A stretch of DNA of 64,000 nucleotides from Thiohalocapsa sp. PB-PSB1 (GTDB lineage Bacteria > Pseudomonadota > Gammaproteobacteria > Chromatiales > Chromatiaceae), in assembly GCA_016745215.1 (NCBI GenBank), contig CP050890.1, forward strand, positions 4,588,001 through 4,652,000, read 5' to 3'. The notes under the pieces are model-generated. The model was given only the letters and a program-made list of their open reading frames with translations, was not told the origin of the DNA and searched no databases. Shown here piece after piece: positions 54,400-62,401 of this stretch (positions within the stretch are counted from its first letter, which is position 1; every line of letters begins with the position of its first letter). A program made the translations under genes and the position numbers.

Positions 54400-55122
54400 T
54401 TATTGGGCCGGAATTTCTCCCGAACGCTCCGAAGGAAACGGTTGGTCTGGTCGAGCCCACTCCCAGATGCCGCTGTTTATTTTGGCTTTGTCGTAACGAA
54501 AACCGACCCATTGTCCTTCCATCACCTCCCGACCCAGGTTCCCCGGCACGACCTTGAATTGAAAAACACCTTTCCAAGGAGCCTTTTCTTCGATTTGCCA
54601 CCACCTCCCGGTCAGGATATCGCCCTCTAAATCGCCATGGAACGCATAAGGACTTGGCGCTGGATTACCGTCTTCGTCAATTCCTTGTCGAGTGCTGTAC
54701 GTACCCCACACCCTTGATCCATCCTGATAGATATGGGCATCCTCTGAATATGCCCATTCTCTGTCTTCGGGGTGGCCATGGCGCCAATCTCGCATTTTCC
54801 ATTGCCCGGTTAAATCCAACTCCTTTCCTGGGCGACAAAAATGGTCGCCGTATTGATACTTGAAGAATTCTCGCGCAATACGAGCGGATCGTTGTTGCGC
54901 GGACTCGGTCAACGAGACACCTTGAGCCTCGAGGAAAAAGTAAACAGCAGCATAAGCTGCCAGCGCCGCGATCAGACTAGGGATCACCTGCAGCAACAGA
55001 CGTGGCCAAGGATCAGGGTCGTTAGCGACATATGCAAACACAAATGCCAGCAGCGCCGCTAACACTCCGGCCAAGATCGCGGAAAGGTACTTGATGGGAT
55101 TTCTGTGTTCCGATGGGTTCAT
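54400..55122 (-). CDS. Two-TM protein with C-terminal beta-barrel-like domain
   Basis: 240 residues. The ATG at 55122 (GGAAA upstream) begins MNPSEHRNPIKYLSAI. Two membrane segments follow (about 10-30 and 40-60), then a helix. The strand-rich C-terminal half has GQWKM, SRVWGTYST, GDLEGDILTGRWW, WKGVFQFKVVP and EGQWVGF, a small up-and-down barrel pattern. This two-TM plus barrel layout resembles Cap15-type effectors of signalling defence systems, but the match is one of layout, not of a diagnostic motif. The gene is convergent with rdrB, about 100 bases away. Confidence 0.55.
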   Translation of the reverse strand: MNPSEHRNPIKYLSAILAGVLAALLAFVFAYVANDPDPWPRLLLQVIPSLIAALAAYAAVYFFLEAQGVSLTESAQQRSARIAREFFKYQYGDHFCRPGKELDLTGQWKMRDWRHGHPEDREWAYSEDAHIYQDGSRVWGTYSTRQGIDEDGNPAPSPYAFHGDLEGDILTGRWWQIEEKAPWKGVFQFKVVPGNLGREVMEGQWVGFRYDKAKINSGIWEWARPDQPFPSERSGEIPAQ

Positions 55123-55151
55123 TTGATATTTCCGATGAAACTGAGGAACCA

Positions 55152-55217
55152 AGGCGATTGCTGGAGAGAAATGGACCAACTGAAGCCGAATTCTCGTTCG
55201 CCTTCGCGCAGTGGCAA
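55152..55217. repeat. Direct repeat, copy 1 (flanks the Uma2 gene)
   Basis: GGCGATTGCTGGAGAGAAA, then ATTCTCGTTCGCCTTCGCGC and GCAA. Copy 2 at 56,794-56,860 is about 80% identical by eye and in the same orientation. Confidence 0.7.
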
Positions 55218-55294
55218 TCCGCCCATTGTCACTCTCTGGGCGGGTTGCCGCAACGTCGGGCCTTGATCATCAACCCGTCCAGAGCCGTAGCCCG

Positions 55295-55353
55295 GTGGGA
55301 GCGGCGTCCTCGCCGCGACTGGGCGCCCGTCGCGCCGAGGACGGCGCTCCCAC
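55295..55353. repeat. REP-like inverted pair
   Basis: GTGGGAGCGGCGTCCTCGCC is faced by GAGGACGGCGCTCCCAC 20 or so bases on, giving a long hairpin of the REP/BIME type. Confidence 0.7.
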
Positions 55354-55418
55354 AGCGGTGGACGGACTTACGATCAAGGCCCAACGTCGATGCCGGACAA
55401 ACAGACAAGCCAGGTGGT

Positions 55419-55454
55419 AGGCTGTCGAACTGTCCTGAGTTTTGATGCCAAACC
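55419..55454. repeat. Dispersed repeat, copy 2
   Basis: Nearly identical to 24,352-24,387 over 36 bases (TGTCCTGAGTTTTGATGCC core), same orientation, 31 kb apart. Confidence 0.75.
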
Positions 55455-55584
55455 AACAACAGACAGTGCATGTTCTTGAACTACGAAACACGCGAAACAC
55501 GCGAGAATCAATGACCCGCACAGAAACGGCGGTCTTTTTCGCACAGCTCGCGATTTTGGTCGTTATTTCCGTTGGCCGAAACGC

Positions 55585-55690
55585 TCAGCTTGTGTCTGAA
55601 CCGTTCCCGATGCCGTCTTTCATCAGCGCGGCGCCGAAGTCGAGCAGCAGGCCGAGCCCGAGGCCGGTCAGGCAAACGCAACCATGGTAG
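55585..55690 (-). pseudogene. Possible GxxExxY-type gene remnant
   Basis: The minus-strand frame reads LGLGLLLDFGAALMKDGI, which resembles the conserved C-terminus of GxxExxY proteins (LxxGLLxNFxxxxxKxGI). No upstream part of the family is present in any frame, so at best this is a degraded 3' end. Confidence 0.3.
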
Positions 55691-55807
55691 TCTGAGCAAT
55701 CGATGAAACCAACGCTTGTGCCCCGAGACGAAGACACGCGGTTACCAGCGTCGTACTGACATTCACAGCGCCAATCGCCCCCTGTCTTCAGGGGTACAGG
55801 AGGAAAC

Positions 55808-56737
55808 ATGATGACATCGACAGCGACGCTGACCAGGCCGCAGACCGAGCTGTTGCAACGCCGCGCCGCGCACCGGCAGATGCGCGCGCGCTTGATCGAG
55901 AAACCGCATCCCGAGGATGCAACCGTAGGCACACCCTACTATGACGAAGAACTCGACGTGGCTCAATCCCCCGCCCACCACAAAACAGTCCAGAAGCTGG
56001 GAGAACTGCTCGATCGTGTCGCCGCCTGGGAGGGCCTGCAGAGCCTCGGGGACAATCCGGTCTGGTACTGGGATGCGGACGAGGACTGCCAGAGGATCCT
56101 CTACCCCGACTACGCCCTGACCGACGCCGAGAACCTGGGCTCGGTGACCGCGAAGTCGTTACTCCTGGCGATCGAGGTGGTCACCACCACGCACAGGCGC
56201 AAAGAGGAGAAGGACACCATCAAGATGCGCAACTGGAACGAACTGAATGCAGTCCCCGAGTTCTTGCTCCTCTACCCGGAACCGGATGACCCCCGTGGGT
56301 TGATTGCCTATCGCTACAACAAGGATCAAGTCGCCTACGAAAACCTGCCGCTGGGACCACGGCGACGCTTTGTGAGCCAGGCCATCGATGGCTTGGTGAT
56401 CGAGGAGCTCGCACCCGACGCTCGGTCGGTCGGTCGCAAATTGCGCGTGTTCTATCGTGGTGAGGAGGTCCGCGATGCCGATGCAGCCGATCGGCTGGCC
56501 TTGCAACAATCGCAGGCGCGTGAAGCAGCCGACCGTCGGGCCTTGCAGGAGGCGCAAGCGCGTGAAGCAGCCGACCGTCGAGCCTTGCAAGAGGCGCAGG
56601 CGCGTGAAGCAGCGGAACATCATGCTGCCGCGGCCGAACAGCGGGCACGGGAAGAGGCACAAGCACGCATGGCAGCCGAACAACAGACCCAGCGCGCACT
56701 CGCTTTACTCGAGAAAGCGGGCATCAAGCTTGACTGA
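55808..56737 (+). CDS. Uma2 family endonuclease-like protein with C-terminal repeat coiled coil
   Basis: 309 residues. The N-terminal 200 match the Uma2 (DUF820) PD-(D/E)xK fold: a substrate-binding start near PYYDEELDVAQSPAHHKTVQ, then RILYPDYALTD and LLLAIEVVTTTHRRKEEKDT with the E-V and K residues of the nuclease core. From about 225 a charged coiled coil contains a 14-residue unit ALQEAQAREAADRR in three near-copies. The start has AGGAGG six bases upstream (ATGATG). The physiological role of Uma2 proteins is unknown. Direct repeats lie on both sides. Confidence 0.8.
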   Translation: MMTSTATLTRPQTELLQRRAAHRQMRARLIEKPHPEDATVGTPYYDEELDVAQSPAHHKTVQKLGELLDRVAAWEGLQSLGDNPVWYWDADEDCQRILYPDYALTDAENLGSVTAKSLLLAIEVVTTTHRRKEEKDTIKMRNWNELNAVPEFLLLYPEPDDPRGLIAYRYNKDQVAYENLPLGPRRRFVSQAIDGLVIEELAPDARSVGRKLRVFYRGEEVRDADAADRLALQQSQAREAADRRALQEAQAREAADRRALQEAQAREAAEHHAAAAEQRAREEAQARMAAEQQTQRALALLEKAGIKLD

Positions 56738-57344
56738 CGACCATCGACCAAGGCCATCGGTGGCCTTGATCATCACTTGATCCACCTCGTTCGAGGCGAT
56801 TGCTGGAGAGAAAAAAACCAACTGGCACCGGATTCTCGTTTGCCTTAGCGCAGCGGCAACCGTATTTTCACTTGCACGGACGGGACTGCTTCAGGGTATG
56901 GGTTACTGTCAGATTGCTGGAGCACCCGGTACTCTGGAGATACTGCGCTACTACGCGCAACAAACGGTTGTGAGACCGTTGTGCCCCTCGGTGCGGCGCA
57001 GACTCACGAAATCATCCTCCGCGGGTGTTATGCTGGTGCGGTTGATGTGCCAGCAATTCACTTCATCGGAACTGCGCACAACCGGACTGTAAGAACGACT
57101 GACCTTCGTGCACAAGACAAGTGGGTGTCCTACAGCATCCCACAGGTGTCCTACAGCATCCCATGTGCTGATCTTGATCGATAATTCTGTGTAGTCACTA
57201 TGAGGTATGAAGAAGGGCACGAAGGTTATTCGTGATCTAGTTGTCTCGTGAAGAACCACGGGGTCGCCGTAGCTTACCCTCCCCGATGAGGCGCTACGGC
57301 GATTTACCGTCCCAACGTCAGAGTCGTGATCCATGCCATTATTC
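56738..57344. other. Intergenic region before the cassette array
   Basis: 607 bases with no supported gene. It contains direct repeat copy 2 (56,794-56,860) and a 20-base tandem duplication GTGTCCTACAGCATCCCA at about 57,124-57,164. Confidence 0.6.
56794..56860. repeat. Direct repeat, copy 2 (flanks the Uma2 gene)
   Basis: GGCGATTGCTGGAGAGAAA, then ATTCTCGTTTGCCTTAGCGC and GCAA, matching 55,152-55,217. Confidence 0.7.
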
Positions 57345-57431
57345 CTCTAACGTATGCCTCACCCGCCGCCCAAAGTGCGGGGAGCGCAGCGACCGGCACT
57401 TTGGGCGGTCGGGTGAAGGCTTTTGTTAGGC
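57345..57431. other. attC site 1
   Basis: CTCTAAC at the left and GTTAGGC at the right bracket a stem with CCGCCCAAAGTGC facing GCACTTTGGGCGG and GCCTCACCCG facing CGGGTGAAGGC. The 87-base size is within the attC range. Confidence 0.85.
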
Positions 57432-57580
57432 AATTCCACGTACAAGCGTATTTGCTTGAGATACTTGTCATGCATCTTTTGAAGATAGAGAATGTAGAGC
57501 TTCGGGTCGTGCTGGAATTCCTCCGAAATACGATGGCGTAGCTGTCGAATGTCGGCGATTGGATCATCGTTGGCGTTCAC
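57359..57580 (-). CDS. Small protein partner of the PIN-domain gene (73 aa, GTG start)
   Basis: The GTG start overlaps the PIN gene stop (GTGA). The real domain is probably the first 49 residues, a helical MNANDDPIADIRQLRHRISE then LYILYLQKMHDKYLKQIRLY. The rest (KSLHPTAQSAGRCAPRTLG) is read-through into attC site 1, common for cassette genes. In its position it could be the antitoxin for the PIN toxin, although antitoxins more often precede the toxin. Confidence 0.6.
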   Translation of the reverse strand: MNANDDPIADIRQLRHRISEEFQHDPKLYILYLQKMHDKYLKQIRLYVELPNKSLHPTAQSAGRCAPRTLGGG

Positions 57581-58053
57581 GATGCTTCTCCCATAAGTTC
57601 GAGTGGAGTCGTCAATAGCGGGACATGCAAGCCCAGCAACGTATTGATTCGTCTTATATGTGTCGCCTTGTTGGCGTTAGCAAGGTTTTGACAATTCCAT
57701 GTTAGCAGGTAGTCCGACTTATGAAATGATGCCAGCGCAAGATGTAGTGCGTCTCCGAATGGATCGCGCGGCATCAAGTGGTGTTTGAAATAGACCTGCA
57801 TAATTTCTTCGATTTCATTTGTTGGCTCCATTGCAGGAAGATTAAGAGCCAGTTCGAGGGCGTCTTGTTTATGCGGCTTGGTTCCTCTCATTAGCTCATC
57901 TAAGACAGCGGTGCTTGTGACGAGCAGATAATCCTCGCGGTGCTTGTGCCACCACTGATGAGTCCAATCTCTCATAGCGATGACTGCGTGACTTTGGCGA
58001 TCATCGTAAAAGAAGCTAAAAATTGATGTTTCAACGTAAACGGTTTCCTTCAT
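57577..58053 (-). CDS. PIN-domain ribonuclease (VapC-like)
   Basis: 158 residues with the PIN core: YVETSIFSFFYDD at the start, LDELMRGTKPHKQ in the middle and PRDPFGDALHLALASFHKSD, which hold the acidic metal-binding residues. VapC-type toxins cleave tRNA or mRNA. It is the first gene of a two-gene cassette; the small partner follows with a GTGA overlap. Confidence 0.85.
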   Translation of the reverse strand: MKETVYVETSIFSFFYDDRQSHAVIAMRDWTHQWWHKHREDYLLVTSTAVLDELMRGTKPHKQDALELALNLPAMEPTNEIEEIMQVYFKHHLMPRDPFGDALHLALASFHKSDYLLTWNCQNLANANKATHIRRINTLLGLHVPLLTTPLELMGEAS

Positions 58054-58156
58054 ATGTTACTAAAGCCTCGGTTCCGGCGCCGGACATCGGTTGTGAGCTG
58101 GATTCGCTTGCGAACTTGAGCGCCGACCATCGGTCGTTGCGCTTGTTGACTTCCGA

Positions 58157-58238
58157 CCCTAACAAGCTCACTCCGCCGCACGCTGGCGGGCCGGAGCGTA
58201 GCGACCGTCAGCCAGCGTGCGCAGGTAGGGTGTTAAGA
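58157..58238. other. attC site 2
   Basis: CCCTAAC on the left, GTTAAGA on the right; the stem pairs GCACGCTGGC with GCCAGCGTGC. The right core is one base off the GTTRRRY consensus. Confidence 0.75.
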
Positions 58239-58249
58239 GTTCAGATGGA

Positions 58250-58498
58250 TCAAACGATCTCTACTTCAGAAACGCCCTTGATGGACGGGCCGTTGGGATT
58301 TGATTGCCTATACTCAATTTTCAGGTCTTTGCCGGTGTGCTTGGCTACCGCGGCCATAGTGAAAAACGCAGCGTTCTTGTTTGGATCATCAGCAAAGGCA
58401 AAGCCTCTCGGGTCGGCACCGTTTGCAAGAACGCCGAAATGCGGATAGTGATCTGTGTCGACAACCAAAAGGTTCGAAGTAGCGGTAAATGACGCCAT
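58250..58498 (-). CDS. Cassette-encoded hypothetical protein (82 aa)
   Basis: The start has GAGAGGAGA ten bases upstream. Sequence: strands TSNLLVVDTDHYPHFGV, a loop ANGADPRGFAFADDPNKN, one helix AAFFTMAAVAKHTGKDLKI and a final strand GVSEVEIV. The strand-helix-strand end recalls the B-subunit (OB-like) fold of AB5 toxins such as SubB/PltB, but this is a weak impression and no signal peptide is present. The family is not recognised. Confidence 0.6.
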   Translation of the reverse strand: MASFTATSNLLVVDTDHYPHFGVLANGADPRGFAFADDPNKNAAFFTMAAVAKHTGKDLKIEYRQSNPNGPSIKGVSEVEIV

Positions 58499-58556
58499 CG
58501 TGTGTCTCCTCTCGCGAGCTAAACGTGTAGGCGGACGGTCGCGAGCAGCCCGGTGC

Positions 58557-58618
58557 GCCTAACGCTAAGTATCAGCGGCGCGCGCCTTTGGCGCGTCCGC
58601 TGGATACACTTGTTGGGC
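58557..58618. other. attC site 3
   Basis: GCCTAAC at the left, GTTGGGC at the right; the stem pairs TATCAGCGG with CCGCTGGATA and GGCGCGC with GCGCGTCC, 62 bases in total. The preceding cassette gene ends inside it. Confidence 0.9.
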
Positions 58619-59380
58619 ATTTAGTTCGATCGAAGTAGAAAGCCCTGAGAACAAGAGAAAAAATAAATGTGAATACTTTAGAAGAATTCCTTTTGTTTCT
58701 TCGGACAATGTTCTGCGCCTTTCAAGATCAACGATAAAAAAGCCCCACCATTTATTCTGGGGGGCAGTGGTGTTAGATGATTTATGCGCAGCCATAATCG
58801 GGTAAATGGCTGATGTTTTGTATTTATATGTAAACTCTGGAACAACGTTTTTGTATGTTTCCCCAAGTTCTTGAGGATAAATTATCTGACTGCCTGCCTC
58901 GTACCAGGCGTTAGATAAATCTGTGGCCTCTGCAATGTTAATAGTGCGTGAACTTGTATTCTCGTTACCTGATGCGGCCACTCGCACAACATCCATGTTT
59001 GGTTTCAATTCACGCAATGAAACTACTGCCGGACATCCCGCATCTGCTTCAACGTAGCTCCGAATATTGTTCAGCGCCTCTACAAGCAAGCCTTTTATAT
59101 AGTCAGAGGGCATGCTGTCAACATCACTACCAGCAATTAATTCATTAAAACTTTTAATTAGTTTTTGATCGTTGATGTTTAATTCTGCTAAGCGATTTCC
59201 TCTTGCTTCTAGCGCTCTGCCACGGATAAGCACGAACGATAAAGAAGAGATTGAGAGTAGGCCAAGCAACACAGCAGCGATGTATGGCATACCTACAAAC
59301 GTAAGAAAAGCAGGAATGCCTGTGAACAAAGTCACCAGCACAGCAGCTTTATTTAGAGGGTCCCAATATTTCTCCGTCAT
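58565..59380 (-). CDS. Cassette-encoded two-TM protein with GAF-like region
   Basis: 271 residues from ATG 59380; a start at 59401 would lie inside attC site 4 and is less likely. Two membrane segments near the N-terminus (AAVLVTLFTGIPAFLTFVG and IAAVLLGLLSISSLSFVLI) are followed by a soluble domain whose strands and helices (CPAVVSLRELKPNMDVVRVA, TSAIYPIMAAH, KWWGFFIVDLERRRTLSEE) look like a GAF sensor domain. The last 15 or so residues derive from the attC stem. Base composition is clearly lower in GC than the chromosome. Function unknown. Confidence 0.68.
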   Translation of the reverse strand: MTEKYWDPLNKAAVLVTLFTGIPAFLTFVGMPYIAAVLLGLLSISSLSFVLIRGRALEARGNRLAELNINDQKLIKSFNELIAGSDVDSMPSDYIKGLLVEALNNIRSYVEADAGCPAVVSLRELKPNMDVVRVAASGNENTSSRTINIAEATDLSNAWYEAGSQIIYPQELGETYKNVVPEFTYKYKTSAIYPIMAAHKSSNTTAPQNKWWGFFIVDLERRRTLSEETKGILLKYSHLFFLLFSGLSTSIELNAQQVYPADAPKARAADT

Positions 59381-59389
59381 GATTTTTCT

Positions 59390-59475
59390 GCCCAACGACA
59401 AGCATCAGCCGACACAAAAAGCAGAGCGAGGAACGAGCGGCGCTTTTTGGGGTCGGCTGTATGCGCTTGTTAGCC
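59390..59475. other. attC site 4
   Basis: GCCCAAC on the left and GTTAGCC on the right; ATCAGCCGACACAAAAAGC pairs with GCTTTTTGGGGTCGGCTGTA, 86 bases. Confidence 0.92.
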
Positions 59476-59673
59476 CTTATCTAGTTCCAGTTGATTGACG
59501 ACATCAGCCAACGAAGACGAAGCCGCTGTACCCTCCGCTTCCTTGGCGCTGCGGAGATCCTGCAAATCCTGATAGTCTTCGAGAGCTTCTGCGACGGCGC
59601 GAAACTCCTCAATGGGAAGAACGACGTACTCTTCAGAACCTTCCTGCCCTATAAACTGAGGATGCAGGTTCAT
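59470..59673 (-). CDS. Antitoxin, Phd/YefM- or RelB-like
   Basis: 67 residues: MNLHPQFIGQEGSEEYVVLP then IEEFRAVAEALEDYQDLQDL, the strand followed by helices seen in type II antitoxins, with a flexible C-terminal tail for toxin binding. It is the second gene after the RelE-type toxin, three bases apart, with an AGAGG site before its ATG. The toxin-first order is the less common arrangement. Confidence 0.78.
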   Translation of the reverse strand: MNLHPQFIGQEGSEEYVVLPIEEFRAVAEALEDYQDLQDLRSAKEAEGTAASSSLADVVNQLELDKG

Positions 59674-59676
59674 AGA

Positions 59677-59925
59677 TCACCTCTTGGCGTAAACGTGCTT
59701 TCTGTGCATCACGCGATACACAACAACCGTAGCTTCTTCAACCTCAAAAAGCACCCTGTAGTTGCCAACGCGGAGCCTATACTCAGGCGTGAAATTAGTG
59801 AGTCGCTTGATATTTCCGCTCAGTCCGTTTTCCAGCTCGGCGAGCTTCGTGGCAATTCTCGCGGCTTCTTGTTTTTGAAGGCCACGTAGATCCTTTATTG
59901 CCTGGGGCTTTAGTTCGACCTTCAT
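59677..59925 (-). CDS. RelE/ParE-family toxin
   Basis: 82 residues with the RelE fold: MKVELKPQAIKDLRGLQKQE, then LTNFTPEYRLRVGNYRVLFE and VVVYRVMHRKHVYAKR, containing the Arg and His/Tyr residues used in ribosome-dependent mRNA cleavage by RelE members. First gene of the toxin-antitoxin cassette between attC sites 4 and 5. Confidence 0.87.
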   Translation of the reverse strand: MKVELKPQAIKDLRGLQKQEAARIATKLAELENGLSGNIKRLTNFTPEYRLRVGNYRVLFEVEEATVVVYRVMHRKHVYAKR

Positions 59926-59960
59926 ATGCGGTCCGCGTAGTGTCGGGCTTTTCTCTTATT

Positions 59961-60019
59961 AGCTAACGATGCAAATCAGCCGCCGACGAAGGAGGTCGGC
60001 TGGATTTGCCTGGTTAGGC
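59961..60019. other. attC site 5
   Basis: AGCTAAC on the left, GTTAGGC on the right; AAATCAGCCG and GTCGGCTGGATTT form the stem, 59 bases. It is the last attC-like site seen before the DUF4157 gene, whose stop is 97 bases away. Confidence 0.88.
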
Positions 60020-60115
60020 GACTTTCGTTAACTGCTCTATAACACGATTCTCGGGAAGAACACGGCCTGCAGCCTTCTTCATAGATAGCGTAGACCCGTA
60101 GTTTTGATCTTAAGG

Positions 60116-62401
60116 CTACAGCATCTGTTCCCTTCGCCCGATTCGAAACCACCGGCCATCTCTGAACAGAACGAAGATGTCCTCGAGGCCCACGATATAA
60201 TTCTCCATCCTGCCGCTAGTTATTGGGAGCTGGGAGACGGCCTGTATGTCTTCTCCACTGGGTTCCTGCTGTGCAAGGCTCGGTGGAAACGGATGCGTGT
60301 GAATCGTTCCCACAATCTCTGCTCCTTGCATTTCGGATTGAGGGGGACAGCATATTTGTACCCTATTGGGCTGGCCTTCCGTGCCCAAGTCGTAGGAATA
60401 GAATCTGGGTTGGCGAGTTTGTGGATTCCAGAGAATTGTCACGGCGGCTTCAGCGGCATGAATGGTGTTGGGGCGTGAAAGCTGCCATAGCCGTCTAATA
60501 ACCTCTCGAATCTGATTTCCCGGATTGTCCTGATAGATCATCAAGACATTGCTGTGTGCATTAGGAAAACAAAGTGTTCCACCCGCTTCTTCTCTTTGAA
60601 TTATACGAGTACTGTTTGTTGAAATATGTCTTGAGACGGTTTTATGCTCTACTCCAGCAATGTTAGTCTCTTGTTGATTAAGATGCCCACTACCATGGCA
60701 TTCTCTTGCCTGCTCTATCAACGGAGGCCCTGAGACACCGGTGGCGGGCCAAGGACAGGGAGTCAGGCCTCCCCCTGCATGGCGCTGATGATCCGTGATG
60801 CTCTGCCTGATTTGAAGAATCCAATCGTTGATGCGGCTGCAGCATGCTTGATTGCCGGATGTCGCTTGACCACAATTATGGTCTCGATGTAATCGATTTA
60901 AAGCGGCCAGCTGAGATCTGTCAGCTCGATGTTCAAGGTAATGCCGATTGTCGTCGCACCAGTCGAGCCATTGTTCATAGAGTTGCAGCGCTGCCTGCGT
61001 ATTTATGGTCTGTGCCGAGTAAACGGGCCTGGCAGCAGCTCGCCATCGCCGGCAGCATTCTAAGATGTCGGAGACATGGGTCTCTTCATGGATCTGTATG
61101 GAGGGACGCGTGCAGCCAGAATCACAATTGGCAATCCGAACCTCATGCGGTACATGGGCATAGGGTGGCAAGCAGGTCACTTGTCCGTATCGAGTGTTGA
61201 GTCCTTTTAAAGGAGAGATTGGACTCTCTAATGAAAAGAATCCTCTGTTATCGTTATTGTTGAAAGCGCTCCGCAAAGCTGGCGACTGCATCGGCGTGAC
61301 ATTTCTTCCTGCGACTCCGCTTGGGCTGCCTGCACGATTGCGCATCCGCATTACTTGAACGGGAGGACGTTCTCTTTGATGACCGTGCCGTTGAAGTATG
61401 TGTTCAATACGCCAGGTGATATCGGACGTCGGAACAACGCCTCCAATGCTAGCTTCTAAAAGAGGGGCCTCATTCGTAGGAACACGGCCTGTCGCAGTGT
61501 AATAAAAATAAGTAACGGGTACAGACTCAAAGCCAAATCGGGTTGAGAGACGAGGATTTGGAATTTCCCCTGTATCCGCACTCTCGTCTAGTTGGACATG
61601 ATAGAGTCTTACAAGGTCTGCGTATGGCCCTGTACGGTAGTGTTCGGCAACAGCCGAAATGCGATGGGCCATCCTACCACACGGCCCCCTACAGTGTGCA
61701 TCCCAGAACTGGACCACAATAACTTTGTTTCGGTTGTAGAAGATGTTATCAAAATTACCGTCATTCAGTGGCCGAACGTACCCGTCACCCTCAAATGTGT
61801 GTTCTGTTTCTGGCAGTCCTTCGGTAAAGGGTGATGGTCTTGATTCGGGCGTTTTAAAGAACTGCACCGGGGGGTAACCCTCAGCCGGTTTCAGTTCGTT
61901 TCTCGAACCTATATTAAGCAGGTTTTCAACCGGCTTATTTTGTTCAACCGCAATTGAGACCCTATCGGCCATACGCTCAAGCTCGTCTCCCGCCCATCCG
62001 ATACCCCCCTGTGGGTGAACGCCATGACTTTGTTGAATAACGTGCGTTACTTCATGAGCAACTGTGCCAAGATCTGGTGCGTCCCGAAACGCCATGTGAT
62101 TGCCCATTGTGAATGCCAAGGCCCCTATCTCATCACACGCTCTACGGGCCGTTCCCCCAACATGGGCTCGAACATTCGATAAGTCATAGTGTCCGAAGGA
62201 GCGCCGAATGTGTTCAAAATGAGGTATCCTGTTACCCGGACCGCGGATTCCCTCTTCGGCAACGCTTTGAATGCCATCTGTTCTGTTTGATGAAGATGGT
62301 TTCAGCTTGCTTGTAGGCAGCGTACCCTTTTTATTTGTAGGTATCCTGCTGAAATCATGCCCAAAATCTGATGATGGCAGTTTGGAAAGTGGAGGATGAG
62401 A
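60116..62401 (-). pseudogene. eCIS-core (DUF4157) multidomain protein, 5' end removed by an IS
   Basis: The open frame begins at the edge of the insertion sequence (62401) with no start codon and reads SDFGHDFSRIP, then RRSFGHYDLSNVRAHVGGTA and TVAHEVTHVIQQSHG, a DUF4157 domain with its HExxH. Next come a thioredoxin-like domain (VVQFWDAHCRGPCGRMAHRI), a second HExxH (QIHEETHVSD) in a Cys-rich context, and a C-terminal JAB/MPN-type motif (IHTHPFPPS then PSGEDI). DUF4157 proteins are linked to extracellular contractile injection systems, often as cargo headers, so this was probably a large effector. The gene now lacks its 5' end; at most a TTG at 62119 could start it. Confidence 0.75.

Larger units (their letters stand above)
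55123..55807. other. Intergenic region with REP-like and direct repeats
   Basis: The 685 bases before the Uma2 gene have no intact gene. They contain a direct repeat (55,152-55,217) whose partner lies after the Uma2 gene, a REP-like inverted pair (55,295-55,353), the dispersed block 55,419-55,454, and a possible remnant of a GxxExxY gene. Confidence 0.65.
57345..60019 (-). mobile_element. Integron gene-cassette array (five attC-like sites, no integrase in window)
   Basis: Five imperfect palindromes each start with a (G/A/C)YYYAAC core and end with GTTRRRY: 57,345-57,431, 58,157-58,238, 58,557-58,618, 59,390-59,475 and 59,961-60,019. Between them lie short minus-strand genes whose stops fall in or next to the site at lower coordinate, as in cassette arrays. 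No integrase gene or attI site is visible; the integrase would be expected to the right, where an insertion sequence interrupts the region. As seen it qualifies as a CALIN-type cluster. Confidence 0.85.

Noticed and set aside
55442..55690. 82-codon plus-strand frame before the Uma2 gene
   Set aside because: No ribosome-binding site or conserved motif, and part of it is antisense to a possible GxxExxY remnant.
58505..58548. An additional partial attC-like site left of attC 3
   Set aside because: CTCGCGAGC and TCGCGAGC pair weakly but no GTTRRRY/RYYYAAC cores are present.
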